Numbered from the stretch's first letter, positions 24,466 through 34,639 are shown. The stretch: DNA of 64,000 bases from Streptomyces mirabilis (GCF_018310535.1 NZ_CP074102.1:3224001-3288000), one strand, 5' to 3'. Translations and numbers: made by a program. The notes: a model not told the origin generated them from the sequence alone.

Positions 24466-26172
24466 TCAGCGCGGCACGATGTCCGGCGCCCCCAGCCGCG
24501 CCGCGTCCGCCGTCTGGTCGTCCGGCTGGCGCTGGGACTCCCGCTCGGCCTCGACCCGCTTCTCGTAGTGCTCCACCTCGCGCTCGATCTGGTCCTTGTC
24601 CCAGCCGAGGACCGGCGCCATCAGCTCGGCGGCCTCGCGGGCGCTGCGCGTACCGCGGTCGAAGGTCTCGATGGAGATACGGGTGCGCCGGGTGAGCACG
24701 TCGTCCAGGTGCCGGGCTCCCTCGTGCGAGGCGGCGTAGACGATCTCGGCCTTGAGGTAGTCCTCGGCGGCCGGAAGGGGCTCGCCCAGCGCGGGGTTGG
24801 CGGCGATGAGCTCGAGTATCTCCTCGGCCAGCACACCGAACCGGTTCAGCAGATGCTCCACGCGGACCACATGGAGTCCGGTGCGCTGCGCGATCCGCGC
24901 CCGCGCGTTCCACAGCGCCCTGTACCCCTCGGCCCCGAGCAGGGGAATGTCCTCGGTGACGCATTCGGCGACCCGCTGGTCGAGACCGTGCACCGCCTCG
25001 TCGACCGCGTCCTTGGCCATCACCCGGTAGGTCGTGTACTTGCCGCCCGCCACGACCACCAGTCCCGGCACCGGATGGGCCACGGTGTGCTCGCGCGAGA
25101 GCTTGCTGGTGGCGTCCGACTCGCCCGCGAGCAGCGGCCGCAGTCCCGCGTACACACCCTCCACGTCGTCGCGGGTCAGGGGCACCGAGAGCACCGAGTT
25201 CACATGCTCCAGCAGATAGTCGATGTCGGCGCTGGAGGCCGCGGGGTGGGCCTTGTCGAGGTTCCAGTCGGTGTCCGTGGTGCCGATGATCCAGTGCCGG
25301 CCCCAGGGGATCACGAAGAGGACGGACTTCTCGGTGCGCAGGATCAGACCCGTCGCGGCGTTGATCCGGTCCTTCGGCACGACCAGGTGGATGCCCTTGG
25401 AGGCCCGTACGTGGAACTGGCCTCTCTCGCCCACCATGGCCTGGGTGTCGTCGGTCCACACGCCCGTGGCGTTGACGATCTGCTTGGCGCGGATCTCGTA
25501 CTCCCCGCCGCCCTCGACGTCCTGCACCCTGGCGCCGACCACGCGCTCGCCCTCGCGCAGGAATCCGGTCACGCGGGCACGGTTGGCGACCTTCGCGCCG
25601 TACGCCGCCGCTGTGCGCACCAACATGGCCACGTAGCGGGCGTCGTCCACCTGCGCGTCGTAGTACTGCAACGCGCCGACCAGCGCGTCCTTCTTCAAGG
25701 CGGGTGCTATGCGCAGGGCGTGGCTGCGCGTCAGATGGCGGTGGGCGGGCAGTCCTCGTCCGTGTCCGCTCGTCATCGACATGGCGTCGTACAGCGCGAC
25801 GCCCGATCCCGCGTACAGCCGCTCCCAGCCCTTGTGCTGGAGCGGATAGAGGAAGGGCACCGGCTTCACCAGGTGCGGTGCGAGCCGCTCCAGAAGGAGT
25901 CCACGCTCCTTCAGGGCCTCGCGCACGAGGGCGAAGTCGAGCATCTCGAGATAGCGCAGGCCGCCGTGGATCAGCTTGCTTGACCTGCTGGAGGTGCCCG
26001 ACGCCCAGTCGCGCGCCTCGACCAGGCCCGTGGACAGGCCGCGCGTCACGGCGTCGAGCGCCGTCCCCGCACCGACCACGCCCGCGCCCACCACCAGCAC
26101 ATCCAGCTCACGCTCGGCCATTCCCGCCAGGGACTCGGCGCGCTCCGCCGGCCCCAGTTTCGCTGTCCTCAC
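24466..26172 (-). CDS. glpD: Aerobic glycerol-3-phosphate dehydrogenase
   Basis: A 568-residue FAD enzyme that oxidises sn-glycerol-3-phosphate to dihydroxyacetone phosphate at the membrane and feeds electrons to quinones. The FAD motif is VLVVGAGVVGAGTALDAVTRGL. Family blocks SSRSSKLIHGGLRYLEMLDF, VNATGVWTDD, IPWGRHWIIGTTDTDW and VVAGGKYTTYRVMAKDAVDEA are all present, and the length is standard. GTG 26172 is preceded by GGGAGGCAGCG. No glpF or glpK is adjacent, so this is a stand-alone copy. Confidence 0.95.
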   Translation of the reverse strand: MRTAKLGPAERAESLAGMAERELDVLVVGAGVVGAGTALDAVTRGLSTGLVEARDWASGTSSRSSKLIHGGLRYLEMLDFALVREALKERGLLLERLAPHLVKPVPFLYPLQHKGWERLYAGSGVALYDAMSMTSGHGRGLPAHRHLTRSHALRIAPALKKDALVGALQYYDAQVDDARYVAMLVRTAAAYGAKVANRARVTGFLREGERVVGARVQDVEGGGEYEIRAKQIVNATGVWTDDTQAMVGERGQFHVRASKGIHLVVPKDRINAATGLILRTEKSVLFVIPWGRHWIIGTTDTDWNLDKAHPAASSADIDYLLEHVNSVLSVPLTRDDVEGVYAGLRPLLAGESDATSKLSREHTVAHPVPGLVVVAGGKYTTYRVMAKDAVDEAVHGLDQRVAECVTEDIPLLGAEGYRALWNARARIAQRTGLHVVRVEHLLNRFGVLAEEILELIAANPALGEPLPAAEDYLKAEIVYAASHEGARHLDDVLTRRTRISIETFDRGTRSAREAAELMAPVLGWDKDQIEREVEHYEKRVEAERESQRQPDDQTADAARLGAPDIVPR

Positions 26173-26287
26173 CGCTGCCTCCCGCTGTCTGTAGCGCTGG
26201 CCGCACCTGTCCGGCTACGCCCGGCTCACGTCCCCCTGCCCCAAAGTCTGACCGTGATGTCCGTCATCGGCCACCACGCACCCCCGG

Positions 26288-26385
26288 CCTGTGGACAACA
26301 CTCCCGGAAACTCGCCCACCCAATACCGTAAATCGGTCATATTTACTCCTAGTCTGACATTGCGCTCGCCCGTTCTGTCCACAGG
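26288..26385. promoter_or_regulatory. Inverted pair of DnaA-box-like sites around an AT-rich patch
   Basis: The divergent glpD / sugar dehydrogenase region has CCTGTGGACA at 26288-26297 and its exact inverse TGTCCACAGG at 26376-26385. The first extends to a perfect TTGTCCACA DnaA box on the minus strand (26290-26298); the second reads CTGTCCACA. Between them is the AT-rich GTAAAT-N7-ATTTAC (26328-26346). Significance is unproven. Confidence 0.4.
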
Positions 26386-26433
26386 GCTTGCGCACCTGTC
26401 CCGTTTCGGTTACTGGGAAGGACGGCCCACGCC

Positions 26434-27642
26434 ATGCCCGCAGATCTCGCCGTCATCGGACTCGGACATCTCGGCCTGCCCCTGGCCCAGGCCGCCGTCG
26501 CCGCCGGCATCCCCACGCTCGGCTACAAGACCGGGCCGGAAGGCGGCTCACTCACCCCGGCCGAACTGCGCCGGATGCTCTCGGGGGGCTTCCGGCCCAC
26601 CACCAACCCCGCCGAACTCGGCCGCGTCCGCACCGCCGTCATCTGCGCCCCGACCCCACCCGGCCCGGACGGCACCCCCGACCTGGGCCAAGTGGCCTCG
26701 GCCGCCCGCACCCTGGCCGAACGGCTGCGCCCGCACACCACCGTGATCCTGGAGTCGCCGGTCCACCCCGGCACCACCGAGGGCTTCCTGCGCCCGCTCC
26801 TCGAAGAGGGCTCGGGCCTGCGCGCGGGGCGCGACTTCCACCTCGCGTACTCGCCCAGCCGCGTCGATCCCGGCAACCGCGGCTTCACCCCCGCCAACAC
26901 CCCCAAGGTCATCGGCGGCCTCACCCCCGCCTGCACCGAGTCGGTCGCCGCCTTCTACGGACGCCTCACCGACAAGGTCGTACGCGCGCGTGGCCCCCGC
27001 GAGGCGGAGACCGTGCAACTCCTGGAGAACAACTACCGGCACGTCAACATCGCCCTGGTCAACGAGATGGCCGTGCTCTGCCACGACCTGGGCGTCGACG
27101 TGTGGGACGTCATCCGCTGCGCCGAGACCAAGCCGTTCGGATTCCAGGCGTTCCGGCCTGGACCCGGCGTCGGCGGCCACGGCATCGCCCAGGACCTGGC
27201 GGGCCACTCGGGCCGCACCCTCCGAATGGTCGAACTGGCCCAGCAGGTCAACAGCCACATGCCGCGGTACGTCATCCAGCGCGCCGCCACGCTCCTCAAC
27301 GAGCACGGGAAATCGGCCCGCGCCGCACGCGTGCTCCTCCTCGGCGTCACCTACAAGCCCGACCTCGCCGACCAACAGGGCACGCCCGCCCACGAGATCG
27401 CCCTGCGTCTGATGGAGCTCGGCGCGACCGTCAGCTACCACGACCCGCACGTCCCGGCCTGGAACGTCCTCGGCCGCCCCGTCCCGCGCGCCGACTCCCT
27501 CTACGAGGCCGCCGCCGACGCCGACCTGACGATCCTGCTCCAGCAGCACCGCACGTACGACCTCCAGGGGCTCTCCGTGAAGGCCCAGCTCCTCCTCGAC
27601 ACCAGGGGAGCGACCCCGACCGGAGCCGCGCACCGACTCTGA
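26434..27642 (+). CDS. UDP-sugar dehydrogenase homologue lacking the catalytic Cys
   Basis: A 402-residue member of the UDP-glucose/UDP-ManNAc dehydrogenase superfamily by overall order: GLGHLGLPLAQ (Rossmann), CAPTPPGPDG, ESPVHPGTTEG, YSPSRVDPGNRG, NNYRHVNIALVNEMAVL, PGVGGHG, GVTYKPDLADQQGTPA. Key residues are missing. The catalytic Cys of GGHCIP reads GGHGIAQD, the NAD-ribose Asp after strand 2 reads GYKTG, and the R-E-SP motif reads QQGTPA. It may be a pseudoenzyme or have another activity. ATG 26434 gives a clean N-terminus. The neighbours give no sugar pathway. Confidence 0.8.
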   Translation: MPADLAVIGLGHLGLPLAQAAVAAGIPTLGYKTGPEGGSLTPAELRRMLSGGFRPTTNPAELGRVRTAVICAPTPPGPDGTPDLGQVASAARTLAERLRPHTTVILESPVHPGTTEGFLRPLLEEGSGLRAGRDFHLAYSPSRVDPGNRGFTPANTPKVIGGLTPACTESVAAFYGRLTDKVVRARGPREAETVQLLENNYRHVNIALVNEMAVLCHDLGVDVWDVIRCAETKPFGFQAFRPGPGVGGHGIAQDLAGHSGRTLRMVELAQQVNSHMPRYVIQRAATLLNEHGKSARAARVLLLGVTYKPDLADQQGTPAHEIALRLMELGATVSYHDPHVPAWNVLGRPVPRADSLYEAAADADLTILLQQHRTYDLQGLSVKAQLLLDTRGATPTGAAHRL

Positions 27643-27765
27643 CCCCGGCGAAACCCCTGGACGGGATGTCACTGCCGACTGCTACTGTGCGTCAGCTCTC
27701 GCACACCAGTGCGCCCGCGTCCCGGGCGCTCCCAGGTGTGCGCTCACATCCCTGGGGGGAACCAC

Positions 27766-28368
27766 ATGAGTCAGTCGTCTCCGCCGCCGTCCGGTCCACC
27801 GGTCGACAACCCGTACGCGGACCAGAACCCGTACGCCGGCCGGCCGGGCCAGCCGCCCGCGCCGCCGCAGGAAGCCGCCCAGGCCGGGTTCCCGCAGCAG
27901 GGTGCCCCGCAGGGCGCACCCCAGCCGGGCTTCCCGATGGCTCCCGTCGCCCCGGCCGCTCCGGTGCGCGACAAGCTCGGGCTCGGCCTCGCGGCCGCCG
28001 TCGGTGCCGCCCTGGTCGCGGCGGGCGTCTACGGAGTCATCATCGGCCTCACCAAGCACGAGATCGGCTGGGCGGCCGTCGGTGTCGGCTTCGTGATCGG
28101 CCTCGCCGCGGGCCGCGTCGGCGGGCGCAACCCGATCCTGCCGATCGCCAGCCTGATCCTTTCGGTGGCCTCGGTCTACCTCGGCCAGCTGGTCGGCGAG
28201 GCCATGATCGGAGCCAAGGAGGTCGGCGTCGGCTTCAACGAGGTCTTCTTCCAGCACTTCAGCGTGGTCCAGGAAGCCTGGAAGGCCGAGGCCGACCCGC
28301 TGACCTTCCTCTTCTTCGCCATCGCCGCGTACGCGGCCTTCTCCGGCGCCAAGAAGGCCGGTCAGTAA
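27766..28368 (+). CDS. Small multi-pass membrane protein, Pro/Gln-rich N-terminus
   Basis: A 200-residue protein of unknown function. The first 65 residues are Pro/Gln/Gly-rich and include NPYADQNPYAG and QAGFPQQGAPQGAPQPGFP repeats typical of cytoplasmic tails of Streptomyces membrane proteins. Hydrophobic segments follow at about 68-90 (GLGLAAAVGAALVAAGVYGVIIGL), 100-118 and 125-145, then an amphipathic stretch (FQHFSVVQEAWKAEADPL) and a last hydrophobic end. ATG 27766 has GGGGGAACC upstream. It stands alone before a terminator. Confidence 0.8.
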   Translation: MSQSSPPPSGPPVDNPYADQNPYAGRPGQPPAPPQEAAQAGFPQQGAPQGAPQPGFPMAPVAPAAPVRDKLGLGLAAAVGAALVAAGVYGVIIGLTKHEIGWAAVGVGFVIGLAAGRVGGRNPILPIASLILSVASVYLGQLVGEAMIGAKEVGVGFNEVFFQHFSVVQEAWKAEADPLTFLFFAIAAYAAFSGAKKAGQ

Positions 28369-28386
28369 CCCCGCCCGGTATGCGTG

Positions 28387-28418
28387 AGGGCCCGCCCACC
28401 TCATGGTGGACGGGCCCT
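28387..28418. terminator. Terminator between the membrane protein and guaB3
   Basis: A 14-bp stem with one mismatch (28387-28400 with 28405-28418), loop TCAT, sits between convergent genes. Confidence 0.7.
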
Positions 28419-28450
28419 TCGGCGTCGTACGAGCCGCCGTACCGCTACCG

Positions 28451-29575
28451 CTAGCGCTTGTGCTGGGAGTCCGCGACCGTCACCTCGACGCGCTGGAACT
28501 CCTTGAGCTCGCTGTAGCCGGTGGTGGCCATGGCGCGGCGGAGGGCGCCGAAGATGTTCATGGAGCCGTCGGGGATGTGCGAGGGCCCGGTGAGGATCTC
28601 CTCGATGGTGCCGACGGTGCCGAGGTCGACCTTCTTGCCGCGCGGCAGCTCCTCGTTGACCGCTTCCATGCCCCAGTGGTGGCCCCTGCCGGGCGCGTCC
28701 GTGGCGCGGGCCAGTGGGGAGCCCATCATCACCGAGTCGGCGCCGCAGGCGATCGCCTTGGGGAGGTCGCCGGACCAGCCGACACCGCCGTCCGCGATCA
28801 CGTGCACATAGCGGCCGCCGGACTCGTCCATGTAGTCGCGGCGGGCCGCTGCCACGTCGGCGACGGCGGTCGCCATCGGGACCTGGATGCCCAGCACGTT
28901 GCGCGTGGTGTGCGCGGCACCGCCGCCGAAGCCGACCAGGACACCGGCCGCGCCCGTGCGCATCAGGTGCAGCGCCGCCGTGTACGTGGCGCAGCCGCCG
29001 ACGATCACGGGGACGTCGAGCTCGTAGATGAACTGCTTCAGGTTCAGCGGTTCGGCGGCACCGGAGACGTGCTCCGCGGAGACCGTCGTACCGCGGATGA
29101 CGAAGATGTCCACGCCCGCGTCGACGACGGCCTTGGAGAACTGGGCCGTGCGCTGCGGCGACAGGGCGGCCGCGGTGACGACGCCCGAATCGCGCACCTC
29201 CTTGATGCGCTGCCCGATCAGCTCTTCCTTGATGGGAGCGGCGTAGATCTCCTGGAGGCGGCGGGTCGCGGTGTCCGCGTCCAGCTCGGCGATCTCGTCG
29301 AGCAACGGCTGCGGGTCCTCGTACCGCGTCCACAGTCCTTCGAGGTTCAGTACGCCCAGGCCGCCCAGCTCGCCGATGCGGATCGCGGTGGCCGGGGAGA
29401 CGACCGAGTCCATCGGGGCGGCCAGGAACGGCAGCTCGAAGCGGTAGGCGTCGATCTGCCAGGCGATCGAGACCTCCTTCGGGTCTCGCGTACGGCGGCT
29501 CGGGACGACGGCGATGTCGTCGAAGGCGTACGCCCGGCGGCCGCGCTTGCCGCGCCCGATCTCGATCTCAGTCAC
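28451..29575 (-). CDS. GuaB3-type IMP dehydrogenase family protein
   Basis: A 374-residue protein, the IMP dehydrogenase barrel without CBS domains. It has RRTRDPKEVSIAWQIDAYRF, APMDSVVSP, GGLGVLNLEG, GGGAAHTTRNVLGIQVPMAT and IADGGVGWSGDLPKAIACGADSVMMGSPLA. At the position where guaB carries the catalytic Cys (GSICTTR) this protein has His (AAHTTR), typical of actinobacterial GuaB3. Family activity is debated (IMP dehydrogenase or GMP reductase). GTG 29575. It follows guaB on the same strand but a terminator hairpin separates them. Confidence 0.9.
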   Translation of the reverse strand: MTEIEIGRGKRGRRAYAFDDIAVVPSRRTRDPKEVSIAWQIDAYRFELPFLAAPMDSVVSPATAIRIGELGGLGVLNLEGLWTRYEDPQPLLDEIAELDADTATRRLQEIYAAPIKEELIGQRIKEVRDSGVVTAAALSPQRTAQFSKAVVDAGVDIFVIRGTTVSAEHVSGAAEPLNLKQFIYELDVPVIVGGCATYTAALHLMRTGAAGVLVGFGGGAAHTTRNVLGIQVPMATAVADVAAARRDYMDESGGRYVHVIADGGVGWSGDLPKAIACGADSVMMGSPLARATDAPGRGHHWGMEAVNEELPRGKKVDLGTVGTIEEILTGPSHIPDGSMNIFGALRRAMATTGYSELKEFQRVEVTVADSQHKR

Positions 29576-29634
29576 GTGTGTGGCCTTTCCCTCTTCGCTT
29601 CTGCGCCTCCCAGTATCCCCGACACCTACGACAA

Positions 29635-29663
29635 GGGCGGCCCCGGAACCTCCGGGACCGCCC
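29635..29663 (-). terminator. Hairpin between guaB and guaB3
   Basis: GGGCGG and CCCGGA arms (29635-29647) pair with TCCGGG and CCGCCC (29651-29663), with one A-C mismatch and an ACC loop. It lies 39 bp beyond the guaB stop. Confidence 0.65.
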
Positions 29664-29673
29664 TCACGTACGT

Positions 29674-31249
<1,576 letters not shown>

Positions 31250-31448
31250 CTAACGGGAAGCAAGGCTCTCCCATTCCACGGTTCGGACCGCCCTTGGGCT
31301 TCGTAGGTTCGTACGGGCGGGGTGGCGATGCCGTTCAGTTGTGGGCCGGGGTCCGGTCCCCGCGGGAGAACGACGCGAGCCCCACGCCCGAGGAAAAACC
31401 GGTCCGCCCCTTGGGAGGGCTGACCCGCCGCGCCGGCCGACACGTCCC

Positions 31449-31476
31449 CAGAGGTCCCGGTGGCCGGAGACCTCTG
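31449..31476 (-). terminator. Hairpin downstream of shbA
   Basis: CAGAGGTC (31449-31456) pairs with GACCTCTG (31469-31476), and CCGG/CCGG pairs inside around a TGG loop. It lies just past the shbA stop. Confidence 0.65.
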
Positions 31477-31484
31477 AGACCCGT

Positions 31485-32150
31485 CTACTGCTCCGCCAGC
31501 GCCCGCAACCGGCTCAGTGCGCGGTGCTGGGCCACCCGTACGGCGCCCGGTGACATTCCCAACATCTGGCCCGTCTCCTCGGCCGTGAGGCCCACCGCGA
31601 TGCGCAGCAGGAGCAGCTCGCGCTGGTTTTCGGGGAGGTTGGCCAGGAGTTTCTTGGCCCACTCGGCGTCGCTGCTGAGGAGAGCGCGCTCCTCCGGGCC
31701 GAGGGAGTCGTCGGGGCGCTCGGGCATCTCGTCCGAGGGAACCGCCGTCGAACCGGGGTGGCGCATCGCGGCGCGCTGCAGGTCGGCGACCTTGTGCGCG
31801 GCGATGGCGAAGACGAACGCCTCGAAGGGGCGCCCGGTGTCCTTGTAGCGCGGCAGTGCGAGGAGCACCGCTACGCAGACCTCCTGGGCCAGGTCCTCGA
31901 CGAAGTGCCGCGCGTCGCCCGGAAGCCGGGAGAGGCGGGTGCGGCAGTAGCGCAACGCCAAGGGATGTACATGCGCGAGCAGGTCGTGCGTGGCCTGCTC
32001 GTCGCCGTCGACCGCGCGATGGACGAGCGCACCGATCACCGTCGTCTCGTCGTCGCGCATCGGTCCATGGTGCCTTGGCGTCGTCTTGTCCGTGGCACCG
32101 CGTCCGTAGTTGTGCACCGAAGCGTTATGAGCAGGTGCGCCGGAACTCAT
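31485..32150 (-). CDS. shbA: ECF-type sigma factor ShbA
   Basis: A sigma-70 factor with regions 2 and 4 only: region 2 [38 protein letters not shown] (given here in part by position, about 60-110) and region 4 [21 protein letters not shown] with [19 protein letters not shown]. In Streptomyces ShbA directs transcription of hrdB, the principal sigma gene, so it controls growth-phase vegetative transcription. I recognise it by sequence and by its place between guaB and bldM. The start is uncertain: ATG 32150 (221 aa, GGGAGGG upstream) is used here, but conservation begins at ATG 32060 ([10 protein letters not shown], 191 aa). Confidence 0.9.
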   Translation of the reverse strand: MSSGAPAHNASVHNYGRGATDKTTPRHHGPMRDDETTVIGALVHRAVDGDEQATHDLLAHVHPLALRYCRTRLSRLPGDARHFVEDLAQEVCVAVLLALPRYKDTGRPFEAFVFAIAAHKVADLQRAAMRHPGSTAVPSDEMPERPDDSLGPEERALLSSDAEWAKKLLANLPENQRELLLLRIAVGLTAEETGQMLGMSPGAVRVAQHRALSRLRALAEQ

Positions 32151-32264
32151 CTCCGTCGCCCTCCCCTTCCGCTCGACCGACTCGTCCCCGAGGAACTCCA
32201 CACCTCAAGCATGCGGCATCCGCGGCGAAACGAGCAGCGGGCACTCGGCGGGCCCTTTTGTCGG

Positions 32265-32290
32265 CCCCGCCCACCATGAGGTAGGCGGGG
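32265..32290 (-). terminator. Hairpin downstream of bldM
   Basis: CCCCGCC (32265-32271) pairs with GGCGGGG (32284-32290). On the minus strand it is followed by CGACAAAAGGG. It separates bldM from shbA. Confidence 0.6.
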
Positions 32291-32316
32291 TGCGTCGTAC
32301 CCCCGCGACGGCTCAC

Positions 32317-32928
32317 CTAACGAACCAGACCCCACCGGAAACCGAGCGCCACGGCGTGCGCGCGGTCCGAAGCGCCGAGCTTCTTGAAGAGCCGCCGGGC
32401 GTGCGTCTTCACGGTGTCCTCGGAGAGGAACAGCTCGCGGCCGATCTCGGCGTTGGAGCGACCGTGACTCATGCCTTCCAGCACCTGGATCTCACGCGCC
32501 GTGAGCGTCGGCGCCGCGCCCATCTCGGCCGACCGCAGTCTGCGCGGGGCGAGCCGCCAGGTGGGGTCGGCGAGCGCCTGGGTCACGGTCGCGCGCAGCT
32601 CCGCGCGGGAGGCGTCCTTGTGCAGATAGCCGCGGGCCCCGGCGGCGACGGCGAGCGCCACACCGTCCAGATCCTCGGCCACGGTGAGCATGATGATGCG
32701 CGCACCGGGGTCGGCGGACAGCAGCCGCCGAACGGTCTCGACGCCACCCAGTCCGGGCATGCGTACGTCCATCAGAATCAGGTCCGAGCGGTCGGCACCC
32801 CAGCGGCGGAGGACTTCCTCGCCGTTGGCTGCCGTCGTCACGCGCTCGACGCCGGGCACGGTCGCCACCGCACGGCGGAGCGCCTCTCGGGCAAGCGGGG
32901 AGTCGTCGCAGACGAGGACGGATGTCAT
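32317..32928 (-). CDS. bldM: Response regulator BldM (aerial development)
   Basis: A 203-residue atypical response regulator. Receiver domain (1-120) with CDDS acid pocket, LILMDVRMPGLGG (Asp54) and HKDASRAEL; a LuxR/NarL helix-turn-helix (about 138-198) with LTAREIQVLEGMSHGRSNAE and LFLSEDTVKTHARRLFKKL. BldM is needed for aerial hyphae and spores. It acts as homodimer or with WhiI, and no cognate kinase is encoded nearby. ATG 32928 has GGAGGGCGG. The upstream region has a sigma-BldN-type promoter. It is divergent from whiD. The sequence matches my memory of the S. coelicolor protein almost residue for residue. Confidence 0.97.
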   Translation of the reverse strand: MTSVLVCDDSPLAREALRRAVATVPGVERVTTAANGEEVLRRWGADRSDLILMDVRMPGLGGVETVRRLLSADPGARIIMLTVAEDLDGVALAVAAGARGYLHKDASRAELRATVTQALADPTWRLAPRRLRSAEMGAAPTLTAREIQVLEGMSHGRSNAEIGRELFLSEDTVKTHARRLFKKLGASDRAHAVALGFRWGLVR

Positions 32929-33060
32929 GGCCGCCCTCCGCAGCTGATGCGCGTCACCTTGAGCCTCCAGGCTGGTACGAATCGTCATCTGTGCGGTCGA
33001 CACTCGCCGACGGAACTGCCGTCTGCCCGAGCGCTTGTTCCTTCAACCGCCTCCGCACTC

Positions 33061-33088
33061 TCAACGATGGTCACTCGAAAGAGTTACG
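33061..33088 (-). promoter_or_regulatory. Sigma-BldN-dependent promoter of bldM (p1)
   Basis: On the minus strand CGTAAC (33083-33088) and CGTTGA (33061-33066) are separated by 16 nt. This is the motif I know for bldMp1, the established target of sigma-BldN. The leader would be about 125 nt. The 389-bp bldM-whiD gap also holds the whiD promoter, which I cannot assign firmly. Confidence 0.75.
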
Positions 33089-33317
33089 GGGCAGTCGGTC
33101 GTCTTCGGCACTCTACGTGAGGGCGTGGATACGACGCAGACATGCGCACGGACCCTCAACGTTTCATCACAACCTATGCCCCATTCAGCCTGTTTTCTTC
33201 CCATTTGCTGGTGTCTGCGGCTAGATTCGCAATGAGTCATATTTTCATCTCCTTAGATCGTAGATGTACGGTCGGTGGGCACAGAGCGGCCCAGAACGGC
33301 AACAAGGGGACAAAGCA

Positions 33318-33650
33318 ATGGCAGATTTCTCCCGCCTTCCCGGTCCGAACGCGGACCTCTGGGACTGGCAGCTCCTCGCGGCCTGCCGCGGGGTCGACAG
33401 CTCGCTCTTCTTCCACCCGGAGGGCGAGCGCGGTGCGGCACGGAGCGCTCGCGAGAACTCGGCCAAAGAGGTCTGCATGCGATGCCCGGTACGAGCCCAG
33501 TGCGCGGCGCACGCCTTGGCGGTGCGCGAACCGTACGGCGTATGGGGCGGCCTGACCGAGGACGAGCGCGAGGAACTCATGGGGCGGGCGCGCAACCGGC
33601 TGGTGGCGGCGTCGACCACCGGGAGCGGCGATCCCTCTTCGAACAACTGA
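33318..33650 (+). CDS. whiD: WhiB-like iron-sulphur regulator WhiD
   Basis: A 110-residue Wbl protein. Four cysteines at 23, 53, 56 and 62 (ACRG, EVCMRCPVRAQC) bind a [4Fe-4S] cluster, and GVWGGLTEDERE is the G(V/I)WGG turn. WhiD acts late in sporulation in Streptomyces; Wbl proteins work by binding region 4 of the principal sigma factor. ATG 33318 gives the known N-terminus MADFSRLPG. It is divergent from bldM and followed by a good terminator. Confidence 0.95.
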   Translation: MADFSRLPGPNADLWDWQLLAACRGVDSSLFFHPEGERGAARSARENSAKEVCMRCPVRAQCAAHALAVREPYGVWGGLTEDEREELMGRARNRLVAASTTGSGDPSSNN

Positions 33651-33680
33651 AGGAACGTTTCTTCTTTTCAGTCCACCGTC

Positions 33681-33709
33681 GGGCACGCGCACGCGTGCCC
33701 ATGCTTTTT
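33681..33709 (+). terminator. Rho-independent terminator of whiD
   Basis: GGGCACGCG (33681-33689) pairs perfectly with CGCGTGCCC (33692-33700), then ATGCTTTTT. It is one of the few hairpins in the window with a clear T tract. Confidence 0.75.
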
Positions 33710-33710
33710 G

Positions 33711-33750
33711 GCGGCGTCAGCCGCTTTGGGGCGGCGTCAGCGGCTCGCGG
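33711..33750. repeat. 20-bp direct repeat across the LysR gene stop
   Basis: GCGGCGTCAGCCGCTTTGGG (33711-33730) is followed at once by GCGGCGTCAGCGGCTCGCGG. The minus-strand stop TGA (33737-33739) is in the second copy. Confidence 0.7.
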
Positions 33751-34633
33751 CCCGCGCCAGTTGGTGGAGCGTCGCCGCCACCGCCGGCACCTGTGCCAGG
33801 TCCGGCAGGGTGAGCGCGACGATCTCGCGCCGCACCGGCGGCTCCACCGTCACGGTGCGTGCACCCTTGGGGCGTACGGACTCGATCGCGAGCTCCGGCA
33901 GGACCGCGACCCCGAGACCCGCGCCGACCAGCCCGACCACGGCCGGGTAGTCGTCGGTGGCGAAGTCGATGCGGGGCACGAAGCCCGCTGCGCGGCAGAC
34001 CTCCACCAGTTGTCCGCGGCAGCGCGGGCAGCCCGCGATCCACGGTTCCCCGGCGAGTTCGGCGATCGCGACCGACCCGGCCCGCGCGAGCCGGTGCCTC
34101 TCGGGGACCAGCCCGACGAGCCGGTCCCGCAGCAGGGGCCGTACGACCAGGTCGTCCCACTCCTCGGCACCCGCGGCTCCCTCGTAGCGGAACGCGAGGG
34201 CGATGTCGCAGTCACCGGCCCGGAGCTTCTCGACGGACTCCGGCGGCTCGGCCTCCTCCAGGGAGACCCGGGTGCCGGGATGCGCGGCGCGCAGCGCGGC
34301 GAGGGCCGTGGGGACGAGCGTGGAACTGCCGCTGGGGAAGGAGACGAGCCGGACCCGGCCCGCGCGCAGGCCCGCGATCGCGGCGACCTCCTCCTCGGCG
34401 GCGGTCAGGCCCGCGATGATGCCCGCCGCGTGCCGGACCAGCGCCTCGCCCGCCTGGGTGAGGCGCATCTCGCGGCCCGTGCGGATGAGCAGCGGGGTGC
34501 CGACGGACGATTCGAGCGCCTTCATCTGCTGGCTGACGGCGGGCTGGGTGCAGCCCAGTTCACGTCCCGCCGCCGAGAAGGAGCCGGTGGCGGCGACGGC
34601 GCGCAGGACACGGAGATGACGGGCCTCGATCAC
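33737..34633 (-). CDS. LysR-family transcriptional regulator
   Basis: A 298-residue LysR protein. N-terminal winged helix (HLRVLRAVAATGSFSAAGRE then TQPAVSQQMKALE), a linker helix, and the two-lobe effector domain (about 90-290) with LVSFPSGSSTLVPTALAAL and GLVGAGLGVAVLPELAI. GTG 34633 is preferred: a -10 TATGCT (34640-34645 on the plus strand) lies six bases upstream, so the message looks leaderless, and the conserved domain begins five residues in. The longer ATG 34696 reading is unlikely. It is divergent from the MOSC gene, a possible target; the effector is unknown. Confidence 0.87.
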   Translation of the reverse strand: MIEARHLRVLRAVAATGSFSAAGRELGCTQPAVSQQMKALESSVGTPLLIRTGREMRLTQAGEALVRHAAGIIAGLTAAEEEVAAIAGLRAGRVRLVSFPSGSSTLVPTALAALRAAHPGTRVSLEEAEPPESVEKLRAGDCDIALAFRYEGAAGAEEWDDLVVRPLLRDRLVGLVPERHRLARAGSVAIAELAGEPWIAGCPRCRGQLVEVCRAAGFVPRIDFATDDYPAVVGLVGAGLGVAVLPELAIESVRPKGARTVTVEPPVRREIVALTLPDLAQVPAVAATLHQLARAASR

Positions 34634-34639
34634 CTTTCG

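Noticed and set aside
26288..26385. DnaA-box-like pair as a replication origin
   Set aside because: Only two boxes, no dnaA or dnaN nearby, and Streptomyces oriC has many boxes.
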